From Elymus sibiricus (Eukaryota > Streptophyta > Magnoliopsida > Poales > Poaceae): a stretch of 64,000 bases of DNA. Positions 12,537-24,700 of the stretch are shown piece by piece (within the stretch, counting starts at the first letter, position 1; the number at the start of each line of letters is the position of its first letter). The position numbers and the translations under genes are program-made. The notes under the pieces are model-generated. The model had not been told where the DNA came from. It saw nothing but the letters and a program-made list of their open reading frames with translations, and searched no databases. The stretch is from assembly GCA_039707655.1 (NCBI GenBank), contig CM077676.1:380064114-380128113 (forward strand), in the 5' to 3' direction.

Positions 12537-13550
12537 CTACAGTAGCTTAATCATGTGCACACACAAAAACAGTAGGTATAAATGTTGGGTTGTCTCCCAA
12601 CATGCGCTTTTCTTTAATGCCTTTTTTGCTAGGCATGGTGATTTTAATGATGCTCGCATATAAGTAAAGAATTGAAACACAAAGATAGCATCATGAATCA
12701 TATGACTAGCACATTTAAGCCTAACCCACTTCATATGCATAGGGATTTTGTGAGCAAATAGTTTATGGGAGCAAGAATCAACTAGCATAGGAAGGCAAAA
12801 CAAGCATGACTTCAAAACTTTCAACATAAAGAGAGGAAACTTGATGTTGTTGCAACACCTACAAGCATATGATCCTATCTCATAATAATTTTCAGTAGCA
12901 TCATGAGTGAATTCAACAATATAGCTATCACATAAAGCATTATTTTCATGATACATAAGCATGGAATTTTTATTACTCTCCACACAAGCAATTTTCTTCT
13001 CATTCATAATAGTGGGAGCAAATTCAACAAAATAACTATCATGAGATACTTGATTGGCATAATACAATTGAAAATTAAAATCATGATGACAAGTTTCATA
13101 TTTATTATTATTCTTTATAACATACATGTCATCACAATAATCATCATAGATAGCAACTTTGTTGTCATAGTCAATTGAAACCTCTTCCAAAATAGTGGAA
13201 TCATCATTAAATAAAATCATGGCCTCTCCAAATCCACTTTAATCAATATAATCATGATAAATAGGAGGCATGCAATCATCACAATAAATTTTCTCATCAA
13301 AACTTGCGGGAGTAAAAATATCATCTTCATCAAATATAGCATCCCCAAGCTTGTGGCTTTGCATATCATTAGCATCATGGATATTCAAAGAATTCATACT
13401 AGCAACATTGCAATCATGCTCATCATTCAAATATTTTATGCCAAACATTTTATTGAATTCTTCTTCTATCAATTGAGCACAATTTTCCTTTCCATCATTT
13501 TCATCAAAGACATTATAAAGACGAATAATATGAGGCAACCTCAATTCCAT
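12537..13550 (-). pseudogene. Element B ORF of unknown function, one in-frame stop
   Basis: One frame of 338 codons starts at the ATG at 13550 and ends at TAG 12537-12539. It is interrupted by TAA at 13239-13241, after which the same frame continues. I do not recognise a domain. The N-terminal 100 residues are acidic with many N, D and E; the C-terminal half is rich in Cys, His and hydrophobic residues, with no clear zinc-finger spacing. The segment KLGDA is encoded by a polypurine-tract-like motif at about 13344-13359. The 3' end reads through the paired hairpins at 12583-12636. From memory, similar ORFs are common in Triticeae elements of this kind. It occupies the place where gag-pol would be expected. 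Confidence 0.6.
12583..12636 (-). other. Paired hairpins at the 3' end of the B ORF
   Basis: Hairpin 1 (12617-12636) has stem ATGCC/GGCAT with a 10-nt loop; hairpin 2 (12583-12602) has stem TGTTGGG/CCCAACA with a 6-nt loop. The same pair, with the same spacing, follows the ORFs of elements A (40920-40970) and G (63314-63365). Confidence 0.7.
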
Positions 13551-13648
13551 ATTTTCTGTAGTTTTCTTTTATAAACCAAACTAGTGATAAAATAAGAAAC
13601 TAAAAGATTCGATTGCAAGATCTAAAGATATACCTTCAAGCACTCACC

Positions 13649-13666
13649 TCCCCGGCAACGGCGCCA
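13649..13666 (-). other. Element B primer binding site (tRNA-Asp)
   Basis: On the minus strand it reads TGGCGCCGTTGCCGGGGA, the complement of the 3' end of plant tRNA-Asp. It lies 10 bp inside the 5' LTR. It defines the minus strand as coding and the LTR at 13677-15300 as the 5' LTR. Confidence 0.9.
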
Positions 13667-13676
13667 GAAAAGAGCT

Positions 13677-15300
13677 TGATGTCTACTACACAACTTATTC
13701 TTGTAGACTCGTGTTGGGCCTCCAAGCACAGAGTTTTGTAGGACAGTAGCAATTTTCCCTCAAGTGGATGACCTAAGGTTTATCAATCCGTGGGAGGCAT
13801 AGGTTGAAGATGGTATCTCTCAAGGAACCCTGCAACCAAATACAAGAAATCTCTTGTGTCCCCAACACACCCAATACAATGGTAAATTGTATAGGTGCAC
13901 TAGTTCGGCGAAGAGATGGTGATAAAAGTGTAGTATGGATAGTAGATATAGGTTTTTGTAATCTGAAAATATAAAAACAGCAAAGTAGCAAGTAACAAAA
14001 GTGAGCATAAACGGTATTGCAATGCTTAGAAACAAGGCCTAGGGTTCATACTTTCACTAGTGTGATCTCCCAACATTGTTGACATAGTTGAATCATATGT
14101 AAATCCCTCACGTGCGACAAAGAGTTCACTCCAAAGTCACAAATAGCGGAGAACAAATGAAGAAATTGTTGTAGGGTATGAAACCACCTCAAAGTTATCC
14201 TTCCCGATCAATCTTATGAGCCATCCCCATTAATTGTCACGAATAGCCCTAGAGTTCATACTAGAATAACACCTTAAGATACACATCAACCAAAATCCTA
14301 ATGTCACCTAGGCACTCCAATGTCACCACGAGTACCCACGGGTTTGATTATATGATATGCATCACACAATCTCAGATTCATCTATTCAAACCAACACAAA
14401 GAACTTCAAAGAGTGCCCCAAAGTTTCAACCGGAAAGTCAAGACAAAAACGTGTGCCAACCCTTATGCATAGATCCCCAAGGTCACGGAACCCGCAAGTT
14501 GATCACCAAAACATACATCAAGTGACTCAAGTGAATATCCCATTGTCACCACAGATATCCATATGCAAGACATACATCAAGTGTTCTCAAATCCTTAAAG
14601 ACTCAATTCGATAAGAAAACTTCAAAGGGAAAACTCAATTCATCACAAGAAGATAGAGAGGGGGAAACTCCATATGATTCATCTATATCAACAAAGCTCG
14701 CCAATCATCAAGATCGTGCCATCTCCAGGACACGAGAGAGAGAGAGATCATACACATAGCTACTGGTACAAACCCTCAGCCTCCCTCCTCGTCATGGAGA
14801 CCGCCGGGATGATGAAGATGGCCTCCGGTGATGCCTCCCCCCTCCGGCAGGGTGCCGAAAAAGGGCTGTAGATGAGATCGTGGAGGTACAGAGGCTTGCG
14901 GCAGCGTAAAACCTCATCTAGGTTAACTTTCAGTGGTTTCTAAATATATATGATTTTTTGGCGTTGGAATCACGCGAAACGGAGCCACGTGGGCCCCACG
15001 AGGTACCAGGGAGCGCCTGGGGGGGGGGGTGGCGCGCCCTGGTGCCTCATGGGCAGCCAGTGGCCCCCCTCTAGTAGGTATTGGCTCCAGTATTTTTTAT
15101 TTGTTCAATAAAAAATCTCCAAAAAGTTTCACTGCATTTGGAGAACTTTGATTTCTGCACAAAAAACAACACCACGGTAGTTCTGCTGAAAACAGCGTCA
15201 GTCCGGGTTAGTTCTAATCAAATCATACCAAAACCATATAGAATTGTTATAAACATGGCATGAATACTTCATAAATTATAGATACGTTGGAGACGTATCA
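13677..15300 (-). repeat. Element B 5' LTR
   Basis: A 1624-bp LTR, TG...CA, nearly identical to 7711-9345. It differs by scattered substitutions, a longer G run in the loop of the GC hairpin (14995-15053), and a short deletion near 14780. On the minus strand it would hold the element promoter. Confidence 0.9.
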
Positions 15301-15305
15301 GCGCG

Positions 15306-15864
15306 CCAGCCGACACGGAGGCGGGAGGAGGGAGATGACCTCCTGGTAGGCTCGGCCGGTTACTGTTTGATTAGAGCCCAGCCGCACAATAGGTTTTTAC
15401 CGCTTTTCTTTTTCATTTACTGTTTTCTATTTTTATTTCTGTTTTGCAAATAGTTAGGCCCCTAAATGACTTTTGTAAAATATGAGTGTTGTCCATTTAA
15501 ATACTAGGCAACATTTAACACTGCCAGAAATTGGTTTGGTGAATAAATGATTTCATTTGAATTTTATTAAATAAGAAGGGATTAAATGTTACTGTTTTGC
15601 TACTGTTTGATGATGTTAGAGTTATCTAGGTAATTTGGGTGATGTTGTTTTTCTTAACATAAATAGTTATGGATTATTTGCTATTTACTGAACATTTTAG
15701 TTTTCAAATTGGAACAACTTTTATTTTTACTTTATATTTGAATTTCAATTTGAGTTGGAATTTGAAATGAGATATGATTCTAATTGTGATCAAGACTTGT
15801 TAATCATGATGACTTGGCATTACCAAAAGGTGATCACTGTAGCTTAATTACATGGGGTGTTACA
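15306..15864 (-). repeat. Element C 3' LTR, second part
   Basis: It resumes after the right TSD of B (15301-15305) and runs to TGTTACA at 15864. It matches 25205-25774 in the 5' LTR of C. It contains AT-rich sequence and no gene. Confidence 0.88.
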
Positions 15865-15880
15865 ATTCTCCTCCTCTAAA
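15865..15880 (-). other. Element C polypurine tract
   Basis: On the minus strand it reads TTTAGAGGAGGAGAAT and directly precedes the 3' LTR. The equivalent site in D is at 33010-33022. Confidence 0.85.
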
Positions 15881-15899
15881 AAAATTCTTGTCCCGAGAA

Positions 15900-18800
15900 T
15901 TAAGAGGTAGGCTGAAAGAAAGCGGGGTATTCTTCATGAAGACGATCATCGCGTTCCCAAGTGGCTTCATCTTCAGAATGATTCGACCACTGAACCTTAA
16001 GGAACTTGATCGACTTCTGACGGTTCTACGCTCGGCTTGATCAAGAATGTGGATTGGATACTATGGATAAGAAAGATCATCTCGCAATTCAAGCATTTCA
16101 TAATCCACTGCTCAGATAGGAGCCTTGAAGCAGCGACGGAGTTGCGACACATGAAAGACATCATGCACTTGAGAAAGGTTTGGCGGCAACTCCAGTTGAT
16201 ATGCCACTTCTCCTCGACGGGCGAGAATACGGAATGGGCCAATGTAGCGAGGAGCTAACTTGCCCTTGATTCCAAATCGACGAGTGCCCTTCATCGGAGT
16301 GACACGAAGGTAAGCTTGTTCGCCAGGTTGGTAGACCATTACCTGGTGTTTTCTGTCATAATTGCTCTTCTGACGAGACTGAGCAGTTTTTAAATGTTCA
16401 CGGACAATGCGGACTTGTTCTTCAGCTTGTTGAATAATGTCCAGTCTGAAGAGTGGCCGTTCCCCAGTTTCTGACCAATTCAGAGGGGTTCGGCACTTAC
16501 GTCCATAGAGAACTTCAAAGGGTGCCATCTTCAGACTAGCTTGATAGCTATTGTTGTATGAGAATTCAGCATACGGGAGAGATTCCTCCCATTTCTTACC
16601 GAATGAGATGACACAAGCTCGAAGCATATCTTCAACCACTTGATTGACTCATTCAACTTATCCTTGGGACTGGAGGTGAAAAGAGGTGCTGAAGGACAGA
16701 TGAGTTCCCATAGCTTCTTGGAAACTGTTCCGAAATCTTGAGGTAAAGAGGCTGCCACGATCTGAATTGATCTCCAACAGAACACTGTGGAGTGACACAA
16801 TTCTGGAAACATACAAGTCTGCTAACTGGCTAGCAGTGATTGTCTCCTTGACTGGCAGAAAGTGAGCAACCTTTGAGAATCGGTCTATGACGACAAAAAT
16901 AGCATCATGACCCTTCTGCGATCTGGGAAAACCAGTAATGAAATCCATTTCGACTTTGTCCCATTTCCATTCAGGAATATCAAGGGGTTGCAGAGTTCCA
17001 GCAGGTCTTTGATGTTCAGCTTTGATGCGACGGCAAACGTCACACTCAGCAACATAGCGAGCGATGTCTCGCCTCATATCAGGCCACCAATATCTCTGTC
17101 GGATGTCTTGGTACATCTTGGTACTACCAGGGTGAATTGAAAGAGGTGTATCATGATCTTCTTTCATGACGCGAGGTGTCAGATCCAGATTGTCCTTTCT
17201 AGGAACCACTAAGCGATTCTTGAAGAACAAGGTGCCATCAGCATCAATAGTGAAGAATGAGGGCTTTCCCTTTTTGAGATCGCGCTTAATTTTCTCAACC
17301 TCAGAGTCAGCTTTCTGTATATGCTTGATGAGGTCCTCAAGATCTGGTTCAACAACCAGGGTATTGAGATGACCCTGTGGGACAATGTGAAGGTTCAGCT
17401 TGCGAAGTTCTTCATAAAGAATAGGTTGTTCTTGCTGAACCATGAGGTTATTGCAATAGGACTTGCGACTCAAAGAATCGGCCACTACATTAGCCTTGCC
17501 AGGGGTTTAAGAGATATCCATGTCATAGTCGGCTATTGTCTCGAGCCATCTTTGTTGACGGAGGTTCAAATCTGGTTGAGTATACAAATACTTCAAACTT
17601 TGGTCATCCGTGTATATCTCACAACGATTACCGAGAAGGTAATGTCGCCACAGCTTCAGAGCATAGATAACTGCTGCTAATTCAAGATCATGGGTTGGAT
17701 ACTTATCTTCGTGAGGACGCAACTAATGAGAGCCATAGGCAATCACCTTGCGCTCTTGCATTAGGATACAGCCTAATCCTTGACGGGATGCGTCGCAATA
17801 TATCACAAAGTCCTTGCGGGAATCAGGGGGAGCTAGCACAGGGGCAGATGTCAATTTATCTTTAAGTGTCTGAAAACTTTCTTGGCACTTTTCCATCCAC
17901 TCAAACTTCTTGCCATTGTGGAGCAAATCAGTCAGTGGCTTAACAATCTTGGAGAAGTTCTCGACGAATCGGTAGCAATAACTAGCGAGACCGAGAAAAC
18001 TTCAGACTTGCTTAACAGTTTGCGGAGGAGTCCAGTCAAGAATAGCCTGAACTCGTTCAGGGTTAACAGCAATGCCATCCTTGGAAATCACATGACCAAG
18101 ATAAGTCACCTCAGATAACCAGAGTTCACACTTAGAGTATTTGGCATATAGCTGGTGTTCTCGGAGTTTCTCCAATACAAGCCGAAGATGTTCGGCGTGT
18201 TCTTCTTCATTCTTGGAATATATAAGGATATCATCCAAATAAACCACGATGAATTTGTTGAGGTAATCCATGAAGATATAGTTCATCAATCGAGAGAAAG
18301 TTGCTGGAGCATTAGTTAATCCGAAGGACATAACTGTGTACTCGTATGATCCATAGCGAGTAACGAAAGCGGTCTTCAGAATATCCTCTTTACGCACTCG
18401 GATCTGATGGTAACCCAACCTTAAGTCGAGTTTAGAGAACACAGAGGATCCAGCAAGTTGATCGTAAAGATCGTTGATCCGGGGAAGTGGATATTTGTTC
18501 TGGATTGTTGCTTGGTTAATAGGCCGATAGTACTGGACCAATTGGTTTGTTCCATCCTTCTTTTAACAAAGAGAGAAGGTGCTCCCCAAGCAGAGGAACT
18601 GGGATGGATGAAACCCTTTTTAAGTGACTTGTCGATTTCCTCCTTAAGTTCAAGGAGTTCATGCGGCGGCATTTTATAAGGATGCTTCGCAATAGGGGTA
18701 GTGCCAGGTTTCAAGTCGATGACGAACTCGACAGCTCTAACCGAGGGTATTCCTGGAAGTTCTTCCGGAAAGACGTCCGAAAAATCGCGAACGACTGGAA

Positions 18801-19283
18801 CGTTCTCAATTCCCTCAAGAGGTGAAGCGTTCAAAGCATTCAGAGCAAATATCCCAGCTTCGGCATTCTGGGTAATTCGGGCGGTGTAGTTCACTATCTC
18901 ATCGGAGGGATGAAGGAGTTGGACGACTTTAGTGGAACAATTGATCGAAGCAATGTGAGCTTTCAACCAATCATTCCCAGAATGAGGTCTATCATGGAAG
19001 ATTTCAAGATGATGGGTGAAACAAGGAATTCAAATCCTTCGATTTCAACAGGGACATTGTGAGCCACCATAGAGGTGTGACAATGACCTCCAGGGGTACG
19101 GACAACTATTGGTAGGTTCATCCTTTCAAATGCAATGTCATGTGATAGTGCAAATGCTTCTGACATGAATGAATGCGATGCTCCTGAATCAAATAAAACA
19201 GAATTGGGTACTGAGTTAGCGAGAAGGGTACCCATCACAGTGGTAGGTTGATCTTGAACGTCTTCGATATCAATGTTGTAAGC
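15900..19283 (-). pseudogene. pol: Element C pol: protease-RT-RNase H-integrase-chromodomain, broken
   Basis: The polyprotein begins after the amber codon at 19284-19286. In order: protease with intact DSGASHSF motif (about 19195), RT with YLDD (about 18235) and LTNAPATF, RNase H (about 17830-17510), integrase with the HHCC finger ending CDVC, the catalytic Asp residues in MDFITGFP and SDRG, then a chromodomain-like tail. One-nt deletions occur near 18972 and 18562. In-frame stops lie at 18002-18004, 17723-17725, 17507-17509, 16658-16660 (and one five codons later), 16112-16114, and in the tail. Compared with D, most stops are C-to-T changes (CAG to TAG, CGA to TGA, CAA to TAA). Not functional. 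Confidence 0.88.
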
Positions 19284-20326
19284 CTATCCACGACCATAAG
19301 CAGAAGACCCAGTATTATAGTTGCGGGTCTGATTGTTGCCACGACCATTGCCATGGACATTACGAGGAAGTGCCAACTAATTCTGATTCTGGCGGCAGTC
19401 CTTGGCAAGGTGACCTGGGCGGCGACACTTGAAACACAGACCATCTTCAGGATGAAGAGGAGCAGCTTGAGTTCTCGGCTGCCTCGGTGGTGGAGGAGGC
19501 AAACGAGGTGCCGCATAGGAAGGCCTTGGCACAGGGGCAGTTGGACGGTACATGTTGTTTGGAATCCAGATTTTATGCCTTTGTCCTGAGCTCGAAGATG
19601 AGCCAATGTCACGGTGGTGCTTCTGTGACTCCTTGTGCTCCATCTGAGCGGTCTCCACCAGAATAGCCTTGTTCACGAGGGTGGCAAAGTCGGTGAAGTC
19701 TTGAGCAGCAAGTGCAAGCTTGAGGTCTGGGTGGAGTCCACTACGGAATTTCTCCTGTCTACGAGCATCAGTTGGAATGTCTTCTTTAGCATAGCGGGAC
19801 AGGTTAAGAAACTCCCGCTGATAAGCTTCAACAGTCGTATTGCCCTGAGTAAGGTTGCAAAACTCTGTCTTCTTCCGGTCCATGATTCCCTGAGGAATGT
19901 AACGGGCATGAAAAGCAGCCTGAAACTCGACCCAGGTAATGACTGTCCCCTCAGGTAGTGAACGCCTGTGGGTGGACCACCATTGAGCAGCGGGCCCTTC
20001 AGGAAGTAGGACGCGAAGGTGACAAGGTTGTCAGGGGCGACATTAGCAAATTCCATCTCGAAGGCGATGTCGCGAAGCCAGTCATCAGCATCCAGTGGCT
20101 GATCAGAGTTGCGGAAAATAGTAGGGCTAAGACGCACAAACTCCTGCAGAGTTATTGGGGTAGGTGGCTGATTCTGAGCATTCTGGTTCTGCTGTGGAAA
20201 CTGAGCCATGATTCCAACCATGAACTGGCGGTTCAGCTCGAATTGCTGCAACATAGCTGCCATATAGTCTGGCGGTGGTGGCTGTTTAGGAGCACGGCCA
20301 CGACCACGACCACCTGGTCTAACCAT
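19284..20326 (-). pseudogene. gag: Element C gag, frameshifted
   Basis: Capsid/nucleocapsid polyprotein of a chromovirus. The start is the ATG at 20326, followed by a Gly/Arg-rich N-terminus (MVRPGGRGRGRAP). The retrotransposon gag core lies in the middle and a CX2CX4HX4C zinc knuckle (CFKCRRPGHLAKDC) near the end. A 1-nt deletion near 19998 shifts frame, and CAG has become TAG at 19377-19379. The frame closes at the TAG at 19284-19286, which D shares. It lies about 250 bp downstream of the accessory ORF. Confidence 0.88.
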
Positions 20327-20576
20327 CCTGCTAAAGATTTAACAGGGGGTAGTTTAGTAAAAACAACTGCAAGTGTTTAGAGACAACATGATGTAACACG
20401 ACAGCGAATAAGTAGTGCAATAGATATATAATAGTAGTCAATTAAGACATACAGATTCATACACAGAGTCGGTTACACGCGGACAGCATAAGTTCAGAAA
20501 ATTAAAAGCTAGACATGCTAGGCGGCGCGCAGGCACGCGGTGATGAATACAACAACGAGACTTAGCAAAGGCTACA

Positions 20577-21344
20577 TCAACGTCGGGGAAAACCACTGAA
20601 ACGGGGTAACTGCAGGTGCGGACGATGAGTGTTTGTGGCAGAAAAGTCCTGCTCTCCGTGTGCACTCTGATGCAGAACCCGGTCTCGAACTGGGAGAAGA
20701 GGTCCACGTGCGGGTGTGTGACCTCCAACAGCAGGCCAATCGATACATGCCAACATCTGAGTCCTGCGCGGGTAAAGGATATACTCTGGATGTATCCCTG
20801 CATGAACAGCTGGTAGCAACTGTGTCATAGCATCGTAGAGACATGCTCGAGTGGCAAACAACTCGACGGCAAGAGCCCGGGCAGTGCGATCCAGAGCCTG
20901 AGTGCACTAAATCAAAACCTACGGGTCATATCGACGTCGCTTGCAAGGGGCACAGACAGTTGTGTAGTATCCAGTAGCATCTCCAGCAGGGGCATACGGG
21001 ATGTATCAGAACTCAGAGTCATCCAAGCGACTATGCTCTCCACGGAGATGTGCGACAGCAGAATGGGCAGCATCATGGACTGCCATCTCAATCATCACAC
21101 CGATACCGTGAAAAACGTGCAACTCAGTGTCAGAGTTGTCCCGCTGATCAAAGATACGAACATCAGCATGGTACTGCTCCTGATTGAACTCGCGGAAATC
21201 CTCATAAACCATGTACTCGGGGTACCAGCGGTAGCCCAATCTGGTCAGGAGGGCGATCAGGACAGCTGGAAAACCAGGCGCATCATGAGCCCAAGTGCGA
21301 AGCACAAGCTGCGTCGCAGGGCGCGGCGGAAACAAGCGATCCAT
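20577..21344 (-). pseudogene. Element C accessory ORF upstream of gag, three stops
   Basis: It is homologous over its whole length to the open ORF of D at 27547-28314, in one frame from the ATG at 21344 to TGA at 20577-20579. Three premature stops lie at 21006-21008 (TGA, CGA in D), 20919-20921 (TAG, CAG in D) and 20907-20909 (TAG, CAG in D). All are C-to-T transitions in CG or CHG context. There are no frameshifts, so the reading frame is otherwise kept. Confidence 0.85.
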
Positions 21345-21717
21345 CTGAAACAGAGGAAATTTCAAGATTGTCAAATGACAGTGTGAGAAACATATAATAA
21401 CTTGGAAGGAAAGGTTAAACAGACCAATGGAAAAGGAAATGTGATTATCAGACTAATCAGATCAATGGGAAGGAACAAGTGCAGATAATCCTGCTCTCTG
21501 GGTGGACGTGATCACGAGAACCTAGAGTCAGAGTTAGTAAAAAATTAAACCCGAATAGAAGAGAGAGTAGAATCCCAGAGTAAGGAAGAGGAATAAAAGA
21601 TCCTAATCCCATCCATGTGCAACGTGGGCCCGTAAGCCACACAGCACTGTTAGTAAAATATAGTATTTCGACTCAACTTTGACCAAGGAATCGGAAGGGG
21701 GCTTCCTACAGGCAATC

Positions 21718-21730
21718 GGCTCTGATACCA
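21718..21730 (-). other. Element C primer binding site (initiator tRNA-Met)
   Basis: On the minus strand it reads TGGTATCAGAGCC, the complement of the 3' end of plant initiator tRNA-Met, 3 bp from the 5' LTR. Confidence 0.9.
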
Positions 21731-21733
21731 ACT

Positions 21734-24700
21734 TGTGACGCCCCTGCTCGACCGTGCACTAATCATACACGCAAATGTGCACCCTCGAGATCAGAGACTC
21801 ACGGGAAGATATCACAACACAACTCTAAACACAAATTTCAACATAAATCTTCATATTACAAACCAGGGGTCACGAGGACCCGAATACATAAGTCATACAC
21901 ACAAATAATATCTGGGTACAGACATACTTAGTCAAGTTTGCCTTAAGAAGGCTTGCACAAACAGCGACACTGATCGAAAAGGCGAAGGCCTCCTGCCTAG
22001 GGCCTCCGAACTACTCCTGGTCGGCTGGTTCAACCCAGTAGTATGTGCCTCCGAGACTCTCCTGGTAGTAAGCTCATGCGGTGGCTTCTGGCTTCTGGAC
22101 TCCGTCATCTGATCGCAAGTATCGGGTATGGGGAAAAGGGAAGCAAAGCAATCGTGAGTACTCATCCAATGTACTCGCAATACTTACATCAGAACTATGC
22201 TAGATATGCATCGGTATCAAAGGAATGGGGCTATATCTTTGGACTGAACTGCAGAGTGCCAGAATAGAGGGGGAGAAGCCTAGCCTATCGAAGACTAGCA
22301 TCTTGAAGCAATCTTGCAGCATCAGAAGAGAGTAGAACACAGTACATATAATAGTGCTTATATAGTAGCAGCGCCCAGAGATCCTTTCTCGACTCCCTGC
22401 GAGAAAGCGATCCCGAGAGCAGTATTAACAGTTTAATATTGAATCAGCATCAATTTGTTGTTGTAGTGGATCAGGATACAACTCCGAGCGTCCTGTTACC
22501 GTGGACACGGCTATTCGAATAGATCACTTCCCTGCAAGGGTGCACTACTGTTACCCAACACGCTCGATTACATCTGGCCGGACACACTGGTTGGGTAATG
22601 CACGGCCTCGGGTAATCGACATGACGCAGTCCTACCTAGGCTCAGCAGAGAGGTCAACACGCCGGTCTAAATCCTAAGTGCGAAGGGGTCTTGGGCCCAT
22701 CGCCCTCTGCACTCCTGCACGTTGCGTGACTGGCCGGGGGCCAGGCGCGACACCGTATACACAGTGAAGTAACCAGCCCACCCCAGCAAATCAGCCGGCA
22801 TCTCTGAGCTGTGATGTCTGAAGAGCTTTCGGCTGATACATACGACGTAGAGGGTCCCATAACCATGATCCCACATGGTGGTAGTGCGTATAGGGCCAAC
22901 GACCCACTCAGATCAAATACCCAAATCCGTTAGGCGTATTTAGTAGCTCGCAGAAACGATCAGGACACTTGTCGCTCCGACTTGGTAACACACGACTCGC
23001 GGGTGCTCTTGGAGCCGACCCGACTTTATCAGATGACAGTAGTAAAGTCAAAATACCCGTGTGTCCAAAGTATCGAGAAGGGATCCGAGGAATGACCCTC
23101 GAAGGATCCCCACTCGAGAAGTTGCACGACAGAAGCTTTATCGAAGGTGATGAAAGAGGAATCACGCTCGGTATCCCACAACCGGATAGCTATTCTACAG
23201 AGGCATCATCGGTAGTGAGATAAGAGGTATCATCCTCGGCACTCGATGCCAGCTCTGCAGAGTCTGACAACTTAGGGGGAATGTGCGGTGATGTGCTGTT
23301 TTCAGCCCGTTCGATCACATCGATCGGGGCACAGGTACTAAAGCGGGGCAACTACAGTAAGGAAAAGGGGCCACAGATGGTTTACCATCCAACCTATACT
23401 AAGCGGTTTGGATAACAGGCAGGTATCAATAACAGTTACAAGAACAGGCTATGCATCAGAATAGGGTAAAGGAAAGCGGTAGCAATTTTCAAATGCAAGC
23501 AGGAGGGAGAAGGAATAGGTGATATAGGCATGCGTCAAGGGGGTTGCTTGCCTGGAAGCTCTACCGAGAGGGGCTGGTCGTCTGAAGGCTGCTCGTCTGG
23601 AGCGTAGTCGTACTCAGCTGCGTCGGCGGCGGTCTCGGTGTCTATCGGGAGAGAAGGAGAGGGAAGAAACAATAAATTCACGGCAACAATGCAACAGCGA
23701 TGCATGACATGCCTAAATGATATGCAGAGGTGATATAATGCCTATCTAACTGCTTTAGATAATTTAGGAATTTATTTGGATTTATTTTATTAAGGTCATG
23801 CATTATTCATTTATCGAAATCGAGCAAAAAGTGCCATGTTCAGTATGTTAGAGGGGTGTGGTAGGTATGTGGGTGGCATATTTGGATTCTTCATATTTTT
23901 CTGATCATTTTTCATATATAAATTATTTTCATCCGAGTTACGGTTTAATTTATATGATTTTTCAAAGTTTTATTGAATTTCTAGAATTTCTGGATTAATT
24001 ATATTTCGAAAATATTAAATATTAAAATGCTAAATGCACCCAGCTCTGTGTACACAGAAGTGTACCAGAGAGGCTGACCAGTGGGCCAGGTTGACTGGGT
24101 CAACGGTCCAGTCAGCGGCCAGCTCACAGAGGTTGTCATGTGGGGCCTGCTGCCTGAGTCAGCAGCTGACTCAACCAGGCTTATCCACTGAAACAGTGGC
24201 TGGCCCCACCTGTCATAGACAGTGGGGTTAATCCGGTTTAGTTTAATTAATTAAACATTAGTTAAGCGGTGGGACCCCATGTCAGTGACTGCACAGTTAA
24301 ATTTTATTAGTGTTTAAACTAACCCAAGTTAATTAGCGAGCGGGGCCCACCAGTCAGTCTCACATGGGCGTCATTAGCGACCCCCATTGACTGGCCACGT
24401 CAGCACGCCGGCGGCTAGTCGCCGGTGGCCATTTCCACGGCGGCGCGGCTCGGACTTCGCCGGAATTCGTGCTCCGGCCATCATTTTGCGCACGCGAGCC
24501 GGCGTTCGAAAGAGGGGAGCGAGGCACGTCGCGTGGTGCTACCGGTTGGTCTCGGGGAGGCCCTAAACGACGGCAGCGTCGACCGCGGCGGCGCCGGAGT
24601 TCGGCCAAGTGCGGGCTCGGCGCTAGAAGCTACGGGGAGAGGAGCTAGCGGCACGGGCGGCCGCAGCGGGCTGCCCTGAGCACGCTCCCGTGCTTGGGCA

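Larger units (their letters stand above)
7711..15300 (-). mobile_element. Element B: non-autonomous Athila-type (Sabrina-like) LTR element
   Basis: A 7590-bp minus-strand element with LTRs 7711-9345 and 13677-15300 and the perfect TSD gcgcg (7706-7710, 15301-15305). Read on its own strand the LTR begins TGATACGTC. The primer site matches tRNA-Asp. The internal region (9346-13676) has no gag, protease, RT or integrase, only one ORF of unknown function (12537-13550) and a long AT-rich 3' segment. The LTR pair is very similar, with a few percent difference by eye, which suggests a younger insertion than its host C. The family resemblance is from memory and needs a repeat-library search. Confidence 0.9.

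Noticed and set aside
13649..13666. tRNA-Asp-like sequence (also 39820, 54890, 61023)
   Set aside because: Only 18 nt match the tRNA 3' end and all lie 10-11 bp from an LTR. These are primer binding sites, not tRNA genes.
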